64,000 nt of DNA from JAQVSH01 sp964349835 (GCA_964349835.1 CAYGID010000004.1:9025-73024), one strand, 5' to 3'; positions 34,012-43,907 are shown, counted from the stretch's first letter. Notes: a model not told the origin generated them from the letters alone. Numbers and translations are program-made.

Positions 34012-34050
34012 AAAAAGCGGGGGTAGAATAGAGAAGGTATGATGATGCGG

Positions 34051-34058
34051 CAAATTTA
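34051..34058 (-). promoter_or_regulatory. -7 box of queA
   Basis: TAAATTTG on the minus strand, 40 nt upstream of the chosen queA start. It abuts the divergent box at 34061-34068. Confidence 0.45.
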
Positions 34059-34060
34059 GT

Positions 34061-34068
34061 TAATTTTG
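34061..34068 (+). promoter_or_regulatory. -7 box of the DUF2027-Smr gene
   Basis: TAATTTTG fits TAnnTTTG, 21 nt upstream of the start codon at 34090. No clean -33 box is visible. Confidence 0.45.
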
Positions 34069-34089
34069 CCTCTTTAAAAGGAGAAGCGT

Positions 34090-35268
34090 ATGCGATTCAA
34101 ACCAGGTGACCGTGTGAAATTTCTGAACGATATTGGTGGGGGAGTGGTGATACGAATCACCAATAAGACCATTTATGTTGAAAATCAGGATGGTTTCGAG
34201 ATTCCGGTTTTAGAACAGGAGCTTCTACCCGATACAGATGGCTCTTTTTCGACAAAAAAGCAAGAAAGCAAGAATCCCGATCGTTTTCAATCCGGGCAAA
34301 AATCTTTGGTGCAGAAGTCATTACCCGAAGAACACGGAAGCTCCCGTAACGAAACCACAGGAAAACCAAGCGCCGAACAACCCATAATACCTTCATTTTC
34401 TAATATTTCTGCATTATCCGAACAGGAACAAACCAAAAACGCTGCGGATTCGGATTGCATGTTGTGGTTTGCATGGGTTTTACAAAAAGGAGGAAAAGGG
34501 GCAGATCTCTATCTGATTAACGACAGCTCGTACCAACTCCTCTATACAGCTTCGTGTGGCAATAGCGGTGAGCCTGATAGGCTTCTCAAGACCGGCCATC
34601 TGGAAGATGGATATAAAGCATCAATAGGAAGCTTCTCACGCGAGATACTCCTTCGCAACACCAAGCTTCGGTTCGAAGGGATCGTGTTTAAACCGGGACT
34701 CTATCTGCCACATCCTCCGGTTTGCAGCGAAATCCTGATTGATGAGAATGCTATTCTGGATTCAAATCAGCATACCGAAAACGACTTTTTCGACGAAAAG
34801 GCACTTCTGTTTTCTATCTCGAATGCAGCGAAAATAGCACCCGGAAGGGCTGATTCAGCATTTACCGAAGCGCTCTCGATTGGAGAGATGGTCGTAAATA
34901 ATCTTGCGAAGGGGGTCGCAAATTTACCACATCAAAGTCCGTCGCAAGCAAAAGGCCAACACACCGAACGACCCACACTTCACGAAGACGAGAACGTCAT
35001 TGATCTGCATATTGAACTATTGGTTGAAAATAGCGAGAAACTGACACCTACAGAGATTCTCGATATGCAGATGGCACGGTTTAAAATCTCGCTCGAATCG
35101 GCTATTATTCGGAAAACGCCGAAACTAATCTACATTCATGGAGTGGGAAACGGCAAGCTGAAATTTACCCTTCGCAAAACTTTGGAGCGGGAATATCCCA
35201 AGGTACGATTCCAAGACGCTTCGTTCCAAGAATATGGATACGGTGCCACAATGGTATTTCCAAAATAG
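34090..35268 (+). CDS. DUF2027 and Smr-domain protein
   Basis: 392 aa. The N-terminus (MRFKPGDRVKFLNDIGGG) is a small beta-barrel found in DUF2027 proteins. A polar linker (about 55-115) and a middle beta domain (about 117-215) follow. The C-terminal Smr domain (about 303-392) has VIDLHIELL and YIHGVGNGKLKFTLRK, the HGxG-type nuclease signature of MutS2-like Smr domains. A role in nucleic-acid cleavage or ribosome rescue is possible from the family, not shown here. It is divergent from queA; rnpB follows 93 nt downstream. Confidence 0.85.
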   Translation: MRFKPGDRVKFLNDIGGGVVIRITNKTIYVENQDGFEIPVLEQELLPDTDGSFSTKKQESKNPDRFQSGQKSLVQKSLPEEHGSSRNETTGKPSAEQPIIPSFSNISALSEQEQTKNAADSDCMLWFAWVLQKGGKGADLYLINDSSYQLLYTASCGNSGEPDRLLKTGHLEDGYKASIGSFSREILLRNTKLRFEGIVFKPGLYLPHPPVCSEILIDENAILDSNQHTENDFFDEKALLFSISNAAKIAPGRADSAFTEALSIGEMVVNNLAKGVANLPHQSPSQAKGQHTERPTLHEDENVIDLHIELLVENSEKLTPTEILDMQMARFKISLESAIIRKTPKLIYIHGVGNGKLKFTLRKTLEREYPKVRFQDASFQEYGYGATMVFPK

Positions 35269-35361
35269 CAGCAAAATTCGAAGATATCGCAGGATAAGGC
35301 AAAGACAAAAACAGATTAACGTGCTGATTTATAGCAATTAAGATAATAGTTTTAACTTTTT

Positions 35362-35722
35362 GAGCAGGCCGTTTCATCGCTGTTCCCATCTTGGGAAGGG
35401 AGGAAAGTCCGGGCAACATAGAGCACCATGCTTCCTAACGGAAAGATACTCGTGAGGGTATGTTAAGTGTGACAGAAAATAACCGCCCCGCGTACCGTGT
35501 GTACGAGGGGTAAGGGTGAAAAGGCGGGGTAAGAGCCCACCGGTTCTGTTGGCAACAGCAGAAGCCGCATACACCATGGGTTGTAAGGCCATGTATACCG
35601 ACAGTTAAGGGTTGCTCGCCCAATGTCGGGGGGTAGGCCGCTGAGGATCCGATTGGTGACAATCGGGCTAGATAAATGATGGAACCTCTTAGGAGGACAG
35701 AACCCGGCTTACAGGCCTGCTC
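35362..35722 (+). ncRNA. rnpB: RNase P RNA, bacterial type A
   Basis: 361 nt. P1 closes with GAGCAGGCC (35362-35370) and GGCCTGCTC (35714-35722). The conserved GAGGAAAGTCCGGGC, the ACAGAAAATAACCGCC segment, and AGATAAATGATGGAACC-type J/P4 core and GACAGAACCCGGCTTA are all present. It is the catalytic RNA that matures tRNA 5' ends. A strong terminator follows. Confidence 0.97.
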
Positions 35723-35732
35723 ATTTTCATGA

Positions 35733-35769
35733 GGTTGCTACCAATCACGCGGTAGCAACCTTTTTTTTT
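35733..35769 (+). terminator. Intrinsic terminator of rnpB
   Basis: Perfect 10-bp stem GGTTGCTACC/GGTAGCAACC (35733-35742 and 35751-35760) with a nine-T run. The following stretch, to 35964, holds nothing I can identify. Confidence 0.9.
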
Positions 35770-35964
35770 GCCCCATGCAATTGCTATATATTCTATTTTA
35801 GCAACCATTTCGCCATTTGTATGAAACTGTATCAGAGACACTGGAGTAGTTTAGGTACATACAAATACATTGAGAAACAAAAGTTATATAATATATATTA
35901 TGTTAAGTAGGGTTTTTCTAATCCTCCCCGGTAGTGGTTCATATACTCTTGATTGGTTAAATGG

Positions 35965-36858
35965 CTAATAGGTATAGATTCCCGATGGCATCATACCGAA
36001 TCCCTGAATGGAAATCGTTTTATCGCGTAAAGAGATTTCCACAACGGCAAAGCTGTTTTGTTCCAAACCGCCTTCGACCATCGCGGGAAGCGTAAAATAG
36101 TGAATCCCTTGCCGAAGACTATAATGTCCTTCGTGATGATGCCCCTGAAAAACGGCCGCCACCTTTCTGCTCTCTTCTAAAATTTTAACAATTTGAGGCC
36201 AATTTTTTACGCATACCGACGAGGGTACAGCAGAAAATCCATCCAGCAGCTGATGAATAAAGAGAAATACAGGGCCCTCTGCCCTCTTTAACTCTCCTTT
36301 GAGCCACTCCAACTGATGCTCCGGAACGCTGGAATAGGTCCAGTCAAAATTTCCTCGGTTGTAGTGCGACCCATCCACATTGAAATTTGCATCGAGCACA
36401 ATAGATGTGCACCCTCGCATGCGGAAGGAGTAATAGGCCTTTCCGTTAGCAGACCGGGCATTTTGGGTAGTAGCAAGAAACTCCTCCTTCGATAGGCTGT
36501 CCATGTCGTGGTTACCCAACACATGATAGACCGGCCCCCCGAACGATTGAAGAACCGACTCGATGGCCCTAAGATAGTCTAGAGTTCCTTTCGCATCGGG
36601 TGGCGTGGCTTGATCCTTAAAATCGCCCAGTTCTATCAGAAACTCTGGTTTCTGGAGTCGAATAATCTCTATGGCTTTCGCTAACTTCTGCCCCGACAGG
36701 CTGTATTGGCGCGAACCGAGGGTGGAAACCTCGGCATAATGCAAATCGGCTACGAGGCCAAAACGCACCTTATTGCTTCGGAACCAAGCCCCATTAGCAC
36801 TATGAGTGGCAAGCAACCACCCTCCCAACGAACTCTTTAGAAAACCACGTCTGTTCAA
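35965..36858 (-). CDS. Calcineurin-like metallophosphoesterase with twin-arginine-like leader
   Basis: About 297 aa if started at TTG 36858, giving N-terminal NRRGFLKSSLGGWLLAT after a purine-rich GGGGAGGGGAGGAG; the ATG frame to 36915 gives 316 aa. Metal motifs in order: DLH, GDF, GNHD, a mid-protein HQLLDG histidine, and GHHHEGH. The family includes Mn-dependent ADP-ribose/CDP-alcohol phosphatases; the substrate is unknown. The leader matches the Tat consensus RRxFLK, though many Bacteroidales lack Tat, so Sec export or a relic signal are alternatives. Confidence 0.75.
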   Translation of the reverse strand: MNRRGFLKSSLGGWLLATHSANGAWFRSNKVRFGLVADLHYAEVSTLGSRQYSLSGQKLAKAIEIIRLQKPEFLIELGDFKDQATPPDAKGTLDYLRAIESVLQSFGGPVYHVLGNHDMDSLSKEEFLATTQNARSANGKAYYSFRMRGCTSIVLDANFNVDGSHYNRGNFDWTYSSVPEHQLEWLKGELKRAEGPVFLFIHQLLDGFSAVPSSVCVKNWPQIVKILEESRKVAAVFQGHHHEGHYSLRQGIHYFTLPAMVEGGLEQNSFAVVEISLRDKTISIQGFGMMPSGIYTY

Positions 36859-36892
36859 ACTCCTCCCCTCCCCTATAAAGATGAAAAAAGGA

Positions 36893-36998
36893 CGCCTCTC
36901 AATATTTACCCGCAATATAAATCAACTAAAAGCATCACATACAGCCGATTAACCTCGTGCGCGCATAGCAGAATTTTGCAAGAAACTATTGAGAGGCG
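36893..36998. repeat. 12-bp inverted repeat upstream of the metallophosphoesterase
   Basis: CGCCTCTCAATA (36893-36904) and TATTGAGAGGCG (36987-36998) are exact complements separated by 82 bp. In a minus-strand transcript they would bracket the longer gene's start. Function unknown. Confidence 0.6.
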
Positions 36999-37061
36999 CC
37001 CCGGAATAAAACGATTCACCCCATTGTCATCTCCAAAACCAGCCCGATGACAGGGCGTTTG

Positions 37062-38336
37062 TTACAGGGCGTCGATAGCCTGTTGTACCTCCTTCAATTT
37101 ATCCTCCATCTTAAACCGATAGTACAAACTCTTCAGCGTAGTGAGAACCCCCTCGCCAGCAGGATTGATTTCGCGGCATTTTTCCAGAGGAGCGAGCGCT
37201 TTTTGGAAAAAACCATTGGCTTCGGCCAGTTTTGTTTCGAAAGCTGCCGGCTCCTTCTCGTCATTGGCCTCTTCAACCATTTTTACACCGTGGTTGTAAT
37301 AAAAGACGGCCACATTGTAAAGGGCATCATAAAAAGTGGGGTCCAGTTCAACGGCTTTCGTGTAACCTGCAACGGCCTTTTCCACATCGCCCAGTTTATC
37401 GTAGAGGGTACCCTCAACAAACGGAAAGAGCTTATTGGTGGGATCCAATGTTTTGGCTGCCTGAATTTTTTCGATGGCCTCATTCGAATTGTTGGTATCA
37501 ATAAGGGTCTGGATCAATTGAAGCAGGATATTCTTATCGTCAGGAAATTTCTCATAGCCGGCACGCAGATAATTGAGACCTTTAATCGTATCCTGCTTCT
37601 CCATATGGAGCGTAAAAAGAAATTCATAGACAGCAGGATCGCTTACGTTCAGCGCAACGGCTTTGTCGAGATACTCGATAGCCTTATCGGGCTGTTTGTT
37701 GAGCATGGACATAAAGCCACAATAAAAAACAATGGAGGTATCCGATTCAGCAGGCATACCAACGGAGGTGTTAATTGCCAGTATCTTCTCGAAATTCGAC
37801 AGCGCCTCTCCATACTTCTTCTGACTATACGCATTCATTCCCTCCTGTTCGTAAGAGATCTTCAAACTGGTTAGCTCATTTTTTGCCTCCGCCAAATCAG
37901 GACTCAATTCCAGCACCTTCTTATAGCTCTCAGCCGATATATCGAGCGGTTTCTCATCAGCCCACTTGGTTTCATCCCAACCGGTGAGTTGACCACCAGA
38001 GTAGAAGAGGGTGATATTGCGATAGATATGCTTCTCATTTCCCTCTTTGTCGGCAAGCGTTTCGGAAGGATCTGTTTTAAAAAACATCTTAATCTCATCG
38101 GGCGAAGCGCCCATGCGCAAATACTTAATGTTTACGTTGTACAGTTCATTATAAGCTCTTGCTCTCTCGAGCCAGTTCTTGGAATTGGTAGATTTCTTTG
38201 CATCTTGCACTGCCGCATTTAACTTAACCAATTTCTTCTCGACAAGAGCATAGCCGGCGTCGTTCTGGGCATAGAGGACACCGAACCCAAAAAGGGTTAC
38301 TAGTGCCAGAGAGATAATTTTCTTCATAATATTCAA
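37062..38336 (-). CDS. Secreted tetratricopeptide-repeat protein
   Basis: 424 aa; start 38336 or 38327 (MKKIISL). A signal peptide ends near GVLYAQ. About six TPR units follow, for example KYGEALSNFEKILAINT and EKAVAGYTKAVELDPTFYDALYNVAV. It is a periplasmic or surface scaffold of unknown partner. It lies 20 nt after gyrA on the same strand, a pairing known in other Bacteroidota, so it is likely co-transcribed. Confidence 0.82.
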   Translation of the reverse strand: MNIMKKIISLALVTLFGFGVLYAQNDAGYALVEKKLVKLNAAVQDAKKSTNSKNWLERARAYNELYNVNIKYLRMGASPDEIKMFFKTDPSETLADKEGNEKHIYRNITLFYSGGQLTGWDETKWADEKPLDISAESYKKVLELSPDLAEAKNELTSLKISYEQEGMNAYSQKKYGEALSNFEKILAINTSVGMPAESDTSIVFYCGFMSMLNKQPDKAIEYLDKAVALNVSDPAVYEFLFTLHMEKQDTIKGLNYLRAGYEKFPDDKNILLQLIQTLIDTNNSNEAIEKIQAAKTLDPTNKLFPFVEGTLYDKLGDVEKAVAGYTKAVELDPTFYDALYNVAVFYYNHGVKMVEEANDEKEPAAFETKLAEANGFFQKALAPLEKCREINPAGEGVLTTLKSLYYRFKMEDKLKEVQQAIDAL

Positions 38337-38356
38337 GTTATGTGGGGTTTGCGGTA

Positions 38357-41023
38357 CTAGTTCTGAGAATCCTCTTTTTCGTCTTGTTGCTGTTTCATGG
38401 CACGATCAAGCAGGTTGGCAATATCTTCGGGAGTGCCCTGCTCCGGCTGAACCTGCGAAACAGAAGGTTCGTCGGATAAAGTAACGCCCAATTCGTTTTC
38501 CCGATCTGCAACTACCATTTCGTCCTCCTCATCGGAGCCGGGAACCTGGGTCACAGAGGCAATCGAATCATCGCCGCGAAGATTAATGAGTCTCACACCC
38601 TGCGTGGCCCGGCCTGCAACCCGAATACTATCTACATGCATCCGGATGGCAACACCCGATTTGTTGATAATCATCAAATCCTCATCGTTGCCTACAGCCT
38701 TGATTGCAATAAGGGTGCCGGTTTTTTCGGTAATATTCAAGGTCTTAACGCCCTTTCCGCCACGATTGGTGACCCGGTAATCCTGCAATGGAGAGCGTTT
38801 CCCAAAGCCATTCTCAGAAACCACCAGAATATCTTTATCGGTAGAGTTAATACATATCATACCGATTACCTCGTCTCCTTCGGCAGAGACATCATCCTGT
38901 CCAACCAACTCGGTATCTATATCTTCATTTTGACCTACATAAATACCACGGACTCCAGAGGCCGTTCTGCCAACCGGACGTACGGTACCTTCGTTGAAGC
39001 GAATGGCTCTGCCTGAGCGTACCGCCAAAAGAATCTCGGAATTACCCGTGGTTAATTTGGCTTCGAGTAGCATATCATCCTCCTTAACAGTTATGGCGTT
39101 GATGCCGTTCACGCGGGGCCTCGAATAGGCTTCGAGCGAAGTCTTTTTGATGGTTCCCTTTTGTGTGCATAATACAATGTAATGATTATTCACATAATCC
39201 TCATCCGACAGAGTCAGCACATTGATATAGGCCTTCACCTTATCGTCGGGTTCCAGGTTAATCAGGTTCTGAATGGCACGACCCTTAGATGTCTTGTTCC
39301 CTTCGGGGATATCGTACACCTTCTGCCAAAAGCACCTGCCCTTCTCCGTGAAGAAGAGGAGGGTGTTGTGCATCGAAGCATGGAACAGATACTCCAGAAA
39401 ATCGTCGTCGCGCGTGTTGCTCCCTTTCGAACCTACTCCTCCCCTGCTCTGTGTCTTGAAATCGGTTAAGGGAGTTCGTTTAATGTAGCCCATATGCGAA
39501 ATGGTGATGACCATATCGTCGTTGGCATAAAAATCCTCGGGATTGAACTCATCGGCACTCATAACCACCTGGGTACGACGTTCGTCGCCATACTTCTCCC
39601 TCACCGCGAGCAGTTCATCCTTGATGATGTTCATCCGGAGACCTTCATTAACTAAGATCTGCTGCAGATAAGCAACCAATTTCATCAGCTCCTCAAATTC
39701 CGATTTAATCTTATCTCGTTCAAGGCCTGTAAGTTGGCGAAGCCGCATATCTACAATGGCGCGAGCCTGCAGTTCGGAGAGCTGAAAGCGCACCATCAAG
39801 GCTTCGCGTGCCTCGTCGGGGTTGGCCGAAGCCCTGATAATCCGAATCACCTCATCAATATTGTCGACGGCAATCAGTAAACCCTCCAGAATATGGAGCC
39901 GTTCCTGTGCCTTCTTCAGATCGAATTCCGAACGACGAACCACAACCTCCTGTCGGTGCTTAACGTAGTAAAAGATCAGATCTCTAATATTCAGCATCTT
40001 AGGCCGTCCTTCGACCAAAGCAATATTGTTTACATTAAAGGCCGACTGCAGAGCTGTATACTTGAACAGGTTATTCAAAACTACGTTGGCAGAGGAATCC
40101 TTCTTCAGCTTGATGACAATCCGCATCCCTTCGCGGTCGCTCTCGTCGTTTACAAAAGAGATTCCCTCGAGCCTTTTCTCATTGACCAAATCGGCAATCT
40201 TTTTGATAAGATCGGCCTTATTAACCTGATAGGGAATTTCGGAAACCACAATAATCTCCCTGCCACTACTCTGTACCTCAATTTCGGTTTTTGCACGCAC
40301 CACAATCCGGCCGCGACCAGTCTCGAAGGCCTCTCTTACACCCTGATATCCCTGAATAATTCCCCCGGTGGGAAAATCGGGAGCCACCATAAGAACAGCG
40401 AGCTTATCGATTCCCACTTCGGGATTGTCGATATAGGCAACAATAGCATCGATGGCATTGCGAAGGTTATGCGGCGCCATATTTGTGGCCATTCCCACTG
40501 CAATACCCGAAGCACCATTTACAATAAGATTGGGAATTCCGGAGGGCATAACCAGAGGCTCCTGCAGAGAGTCATCGAAGTTAGGGCCAAAATCCACGGT
40601 ATTTTTATCCAGATCGGCCAGCATCTCTTCGGTAATCTTCTGCATCCTGGCCTCGGTATAACGCATTGCGGCAGGTGAATCTCCATCGACAGAGCCAAAG
40701 TTACCCTGTCCTTCTACCAAAGCATAACGGAGCGACCAGGGTTGTGCCATACGAACCATCGCATCGTAAACCGATGAATCGCCATGAGGATGATACTTAC
40801 CCAAAACCTCTCCCACAATACGGGCCGATTTCTTATAAGGTTTCCCGGCCACATTGCCCAACTCCGACATTCCGAACAGGACCCTGCGGTGAACCGGTTT
40901 CAGACCATCTCGAACATCGGGTAGCGCTCTGGATACAATGACCGACATCGAATAGTCGATGTAGGCCGATTTCATCTGCTCCTCAATGTTGATGGTCAGA
41001 ATTCTTTCGCCTTCAGCTTGCAT
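38357..41023 (-). CDS. gyrA: DNA gyrase subunit A
   Basis: 888 aa. The catalytic Tyr122 lies in AAMRYTEARM and the quinolone region reads HPHGDSSVYD, with Ser83 and Asp87 in E. coli numbering unaltered. C-terminal beta-pinwheel repeats with GRxxQG-type boxes (GRAIQNL, GRATQGVRL) follow, then an acidic tail. It introduces negative supercoils with GyrB, which is not in the window. Confidence 0.97.
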   Translation of the reverse strand: MQAEGERILTINIEEQMKSAYIDYSMSVIVSRALPDVRDGLKPVHRRVLFGMSELGNVAGKPYKKSARIVGEVLGKYHPHGDSSVYDAMVRMAQPWSLRYALVEGQGNFGSVDGDSPAAMRYTEARMQKITEEMLADLDKNTVDFGPNFDDSLQEPLVMPSGIPNLIVNGASGIAVGMATNMAPHNLRNAIDAIVAYIDNPEVGIDKLAVLMVAPDFPTGGIIQGYQGVREAFETGRGRIVVRAKTEIEVQSSGREIIVVSEIPYQVNKADLIKKIADLVNEKRLEGISFVNDESDREGMRIVIKLKKDSSANVVLNNLFKYTALQSAFNVNNIALVEGRPKMLNIRDLIFYYVKHRQEVVVRRSEFDLKKAQERLHILEGLLIAVDNIDEVIRIIRASANPDEAREALMVRFQLSELQARAIVDMRLRQLTGLERDKIKSEFEELMKLVAYLQQILVNEGLRMNIIKDELLAVREKYGDERRTQVVMSADEFNPEDFYANDDMVITISHMGYIKRTPLTDFKTQSRGGVGSKGSNTRDDDFLEYLFHASMHNTLLFFTEKGRCFWQKVYDIPEGNKTSKGRAIQNLINLEPDDKVKAYINVLTLSDEDYVNNHYIVLCTQKGTIKKTSLEAYSRPRVNGINAITVKEDDMLLEAKLTTGNSEILLAVRSGRAIRFNEGTVRPVGRTASGVRGIYVGQNEDIDTELVGQDDVSAEGDEVIGMICINSTDKDILVVSENGFGKRSPLQDYRVTNRGGKGVKTLNITEKTGTLIAIKAVGNDEDLMIINKSGVAIRMHVDSIRVAGRATQGVRLINLRGDDSIASVTQVPGSDEEDEMVVADRENELGVTLSDEPSVSQVQPEQGTPEDIANLLDRAMKQQQDEKEDSQN

Positions 41024-41174
41024 AATAAGTTGTTAGAATTTCTACTAATGGTAACGCTAATTAAACTTGTAAATTTAACTGTTTTTCTTGAATTGAAGCA
41101 ATCCTGCCACCTGATTTTCCCCTTTCAAAGAGGCATTGGCCAAAGCTCGGGAGAACAAGCAAGAGGAATAATTT

Positions 41175-41182
41175 TATCTTTG
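41175..41182 (+). promoter_or_regulatory. -7 box of yicC-gmk
   Basis: TATCTTTG fits TAnnTTTG, 51 nt upstream of the yicC start. No clear -33 box at the usual spacing. Confidence 0.45.
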
Positions 41183-41232
41183 CAACAAAGCTATTCTGCT
41201 CGGTTGGCAGATAGGTAATAGATGAAGACCCT

Positions 41233-42108
41233 ATGATTAAATCAATGACAGGCTTCGGCAAGGTGGAGGTGGATGCTCCTGAACGAAAAATCCATATAGA
41301 AATCAAATCGCTCAACAGCAAACAGGCCGACGTTAACCTCCGACTGCCCGGTTTATACAGAGAGCTGGAACCTGAAATTCGTACGCTTCTGTCGAAACGG
41401 CTCATCAGGGGAAAAATAGAATTTTCGGCAAATTACGAGGAGTTGTCGGCAACCCAACCTGAGGTGTTTAACAGAGCCTTAATCAAAGAGTATTATGCCG
41501 AGGTAACAGGGTTGGCAAAGGAGTTGAATCTTGAGGTTCCCTCCGACATCCTGAACACCCTGCTCCGAATGCCCGATGTGATGAAAAACGAGCAAAAGGA
41601 GGTGTCCAACCAGGAGAAAATCGCCTTCATGAGGGGAGTCAACGAGGCGCTCAACGCCATGGACGCTTTCAGAGAGCAGGAGGGCAAGGCGTTATTAGCC
41701 GATATATTACTCCGGACAGGCTTTATCGAAAAGGCGCTCGAGGCCGTACAACCCTACGAAGTTGCTCGCATTGAGTATATCCGGCAGAGAATTCGCCAAA
41801 ACCTATTGGAGGTCATCGAAGAGGCACATCTCGACACCAACCGGCTGGAGCAGGAGTTGATCTATTATCTCGAGAAAATCGACATCACCGAAGAGAAGGT
41901 ACGCCTGAGAAACCACTGCAACTATTTCCGCGAAACGCTAAACGAAAGCGAGGCCGTGGGCAGGAAACTGGGGTTCATTACTCAGGAGATGGGTCGTGAA
42001 ATCAACACGTTGGGTTCGAAAGCAAATGACACCCGAATCCAACAGATTGTGGTGGGAATGAAAGACGAGCTGGAAAAGATTAAAGAGCAGATTCTGAACA
42101 TTTTATAA
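41233..42108 (+). CDS. yicC: YicC-family endoribonuclease
   Basis: 291 aa, full length. The N-terminal SMTGFGKVEV and KSLNSKQADVNLRLP and C-terminal FITQEMGREINTLGSKANDTRIQ (seen as QEMGREINTLGSKAND) are diagnostic. E. coli YicC is an RNase acting on small RNAs. It is 8 nt upstream of gmk, a common pair. Confidence 0.9.
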   Translation: MIKSMTGFGKVEVDAPERKIHIEIKSLNSKQADVNLRLPGLYRELEPEIRTLLSKRLIRGKIEFSANYEELSATQPEVFNRALIKEYYAEVTGLAKELNLEVPSDILNTLLRMPDVMKNEQKEVSNQEKIAFMRGVNEALNAMDAFREQEGKALLADILLRTGFIEKALEAVQPYEVARIEYIRQRIRQNLLEVIEEAHLDTNRLEQELIYYLEKIDITEEKVRLRNHCNYFRETLNESEAVGRKLGFITQEMGREINTLGSKANDTRIQQIVVGMKDELEKIKEQILNIL

Positions 42109-42116
42109 AAACCGAC

Positions 42117-42686
42117 ATGGACAACGGAAAGGTCATTATTTTCTCGGCCCCCTCCGGATCGGGGAAAACAACCATCATTAAAAGGCTCCTGGCAGCAGGA
42201 CTACCCCTCTCCTTCTCGGTTTCGGCCTGTACCCGAAAACCACGGAGTGGCGAGGTAAACGGGAGAGACTACTACTTTTTGTCGGAGGCAGAATTCAGGC
42301 AAAAAATTGAGAGTGGCTCTTTTTTGGAGTGGGAGGAGGTCTACGAAGGAAATCTTTATGGCACGCTCTCTTCGGAACCCGAAAGAATCTGGGCAAACCA
42401 AAAGCATGTGCTTTTTGATGTGGATGTGAAAGGAGGCTTAAAATTGAAAAAACTATTGGGCGATAAGGCCCTGGCTATCTTTATCATGCCCCCATCGATT
42501 CATGAATTAAAGAAGCGACTGGAGGTTCGTTCAACCGATTCGCCCGAAGTGATTACCACACGGGTCGAAAAAGCAGCCTACGAAATGGGCTTTGCTCCGC
42601 AATTCGACACGGTAGTGATTAACGACAACCTCGATATAGCTACCGGCGAGGCTTTCGACAAAGTGTTGAATTTCCTTCGCGAATAG
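42117..42686 (+). CDS. gmk: Guanylate kinase
   Basis: 189 aa. P-loop APSGSGKTTI, then SACTRKPRSGEVNGRDYYF (GMP site) and VDVKGGLKLK are present in order. It converts GMP to GDP. It is co-directional with yicC and convergent with lysA. Confidence 0.96.
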   Translation: MDNGKVIIFSAPSGSGKTTIIKRLLAAGLPLSFSVSACTRKPRSGEVNGRDYYFLSEAEFRQKIESGSFLEWEEVYEGNLYGTLSSEPERIWANQKHVLFDVDVKGGLKLKKLLGDKALAIFIMPPSIHELKKRLEVRSTDSPEVITTRVEKAAYEMGFAPQFDTVVINDNLDIATGEAFDKVLNFLRE

Positions 42687-42707
42687 CCCCGCCGACAGAC
42701 GACTTGA

Positions 42708-43907
42708 TTACAAATCGCAAGCTAATTGGGTGAGCAAAAGATCTTCGACCGTTTCGCGCCTGCGAATCAGATACTCTTTCCCTTTATAGAGCAGCACCTC
42801 TGCGGGGCGCACTCTTGAGTTGTAGTTCGATGACATGGAAAAACAGTAAGCCCCCGCATTTAAGAAAACGAGACAATCACCTTCGCGTACCTCCGGCAAT
42901 GGGCGATCCCATGCAAAGGTATCGGTTTCGCAAATGTACCCCACAACCGAATAGTTCTGCTTGGGTCCATCGGGATTCGATACATTGAGAATGTGGTGAT
43001 AGGCGTCGTAAAACATGGGCCTGATAAGGTGGTTCAAACCACTGTTAACAGCAGCAAAAGTGGTCACAGGGGTCTGCTTCACTGCATTCACCTGCACGCA
43101 AAAGAAACCCGCCTCGCTAACCAAAAATTTTCCGGGCTCAAAAATTAAATCGAGTGGCTTGCCGTAGCGGGCACAAAAAGCGTTGAAATCGGCCGAGATA
43201 ACGGCTCCCAACTTTTCGATATCGGTTGCATAGTCGCCCGGCTTATAGGCCACCTTAAACCCGCTTCCAAAATCGAGAAATTCCAACTCCTTAAAGCGCA
43301 TTGCTACCGAAAAGAGGGCATCTGCGCTCTTTCGGAAGACCTCCGGGTCGAGAATATCGGAGCCTGTATGCATGTGAAGTCCAATCACTTTTATGCCAAA
43401 GCCTTCGGTAGCGGTTACCAGCTGATCGAGAAAGTCGACCGAAATGCCGAATTTCGAGCCTTTGTGGCCCGTCGAGATTTTAATGTGGCCGCCACCCATC
43501 ACATGAGGGTTAATCCGGATGCAAGCCGGAACCGAATTACCGAACCTTTTGCCAAACTTTTCGATAACCGAAAAATTATCGAGGGTTACTCTAACCCCCA
43601 GGCCCACAACCTCCTCAATTTCGGAAAACTCCACACCGCTCGGGGTAAAGAGAATCTTACCCGGGTCGAACCCGGCGGCAAGCCCCATCTTAACCTCACC
43701 CAGAGAAACGGCATCGAGACCCGCACCCAGGCGGTTAAACAACTTGAGAATGTTAATGTTTGTAAGAGCCTTACAGGCAAAATTGAGCCTGAGGCCCGGC
43801 ACGGCAAAGGCCGATATTAAGCGGTTGTACTGCTCTTCCATCTTTTCGCCATGGTACACATAGAGCGGACTTCCGTATTTCTGAGTAAGATCGGTAAAAG
43901 GGAGCAT
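42708..43907 (-). CDS. lysA: Diaminopimelate decarboxylase
   Basis: 399 aa. The PLP lysine is in NFACKALTN near residue 46; GLHMHTGSDI, FGSGFKV, FEPGKFLV and NAGAYCFSMSSNYNSR are fold III decarboxylase motifs. It makes lysine from meso-DAP. It starts 7 nt after the alaS stop, so the two genes are probably one transcript. Confidence 0.93.
   Translation of the reverse strand: MLPFTDLTQKYGSPLYVYHGEKMEEQYNRLISAFAVPGLRLNFACKALTNINILKLFNRLGAGLDAVSLGEVKMGLAAGFDPGKILFTPSGVEFSEIEEVVGLGVRVTLDNFSVIEKFGKRFGNSVPACIRINPHVMGGGHIKISTGHKGSKFGISVDFLDQLVTATEGFGIKVIGLHMHTGSDILDPEVFRKSADALFSVAMRFKELEFLDFGSGFKVAYKPGDYATDIEKLGAVISADFNAFCARYGKPLDLIFEPGKFLVSEAGFFCVQVNAVKQTPVTTFAAVNSGLNHLIRPMFYDAYHHILNVSNPDGPKQNYSVVGYICETDTFAWDRPLPEVREGDCLVFLNAGAYCFSMSSNYNSRVRPAEVLLYKGKEYLIRRRETVEDLLLTQLACDL

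Noticed and set aside
35435..35662. Minus-strand frames over rnpB
   Set aside because: The region is the RNase P RNA core, with conserved pairing; a protein there is not credible.
37047..37874. 275-codon plus-strand frame over the TPR gene
   Set aside because: Antisense to the TPR repeats; no motif or promoter.
39893..40678. 261-codon plus-strand frame over gyrA
   Set aside because: Shadow of gyrA; the catalytic region is read on the minus strand.
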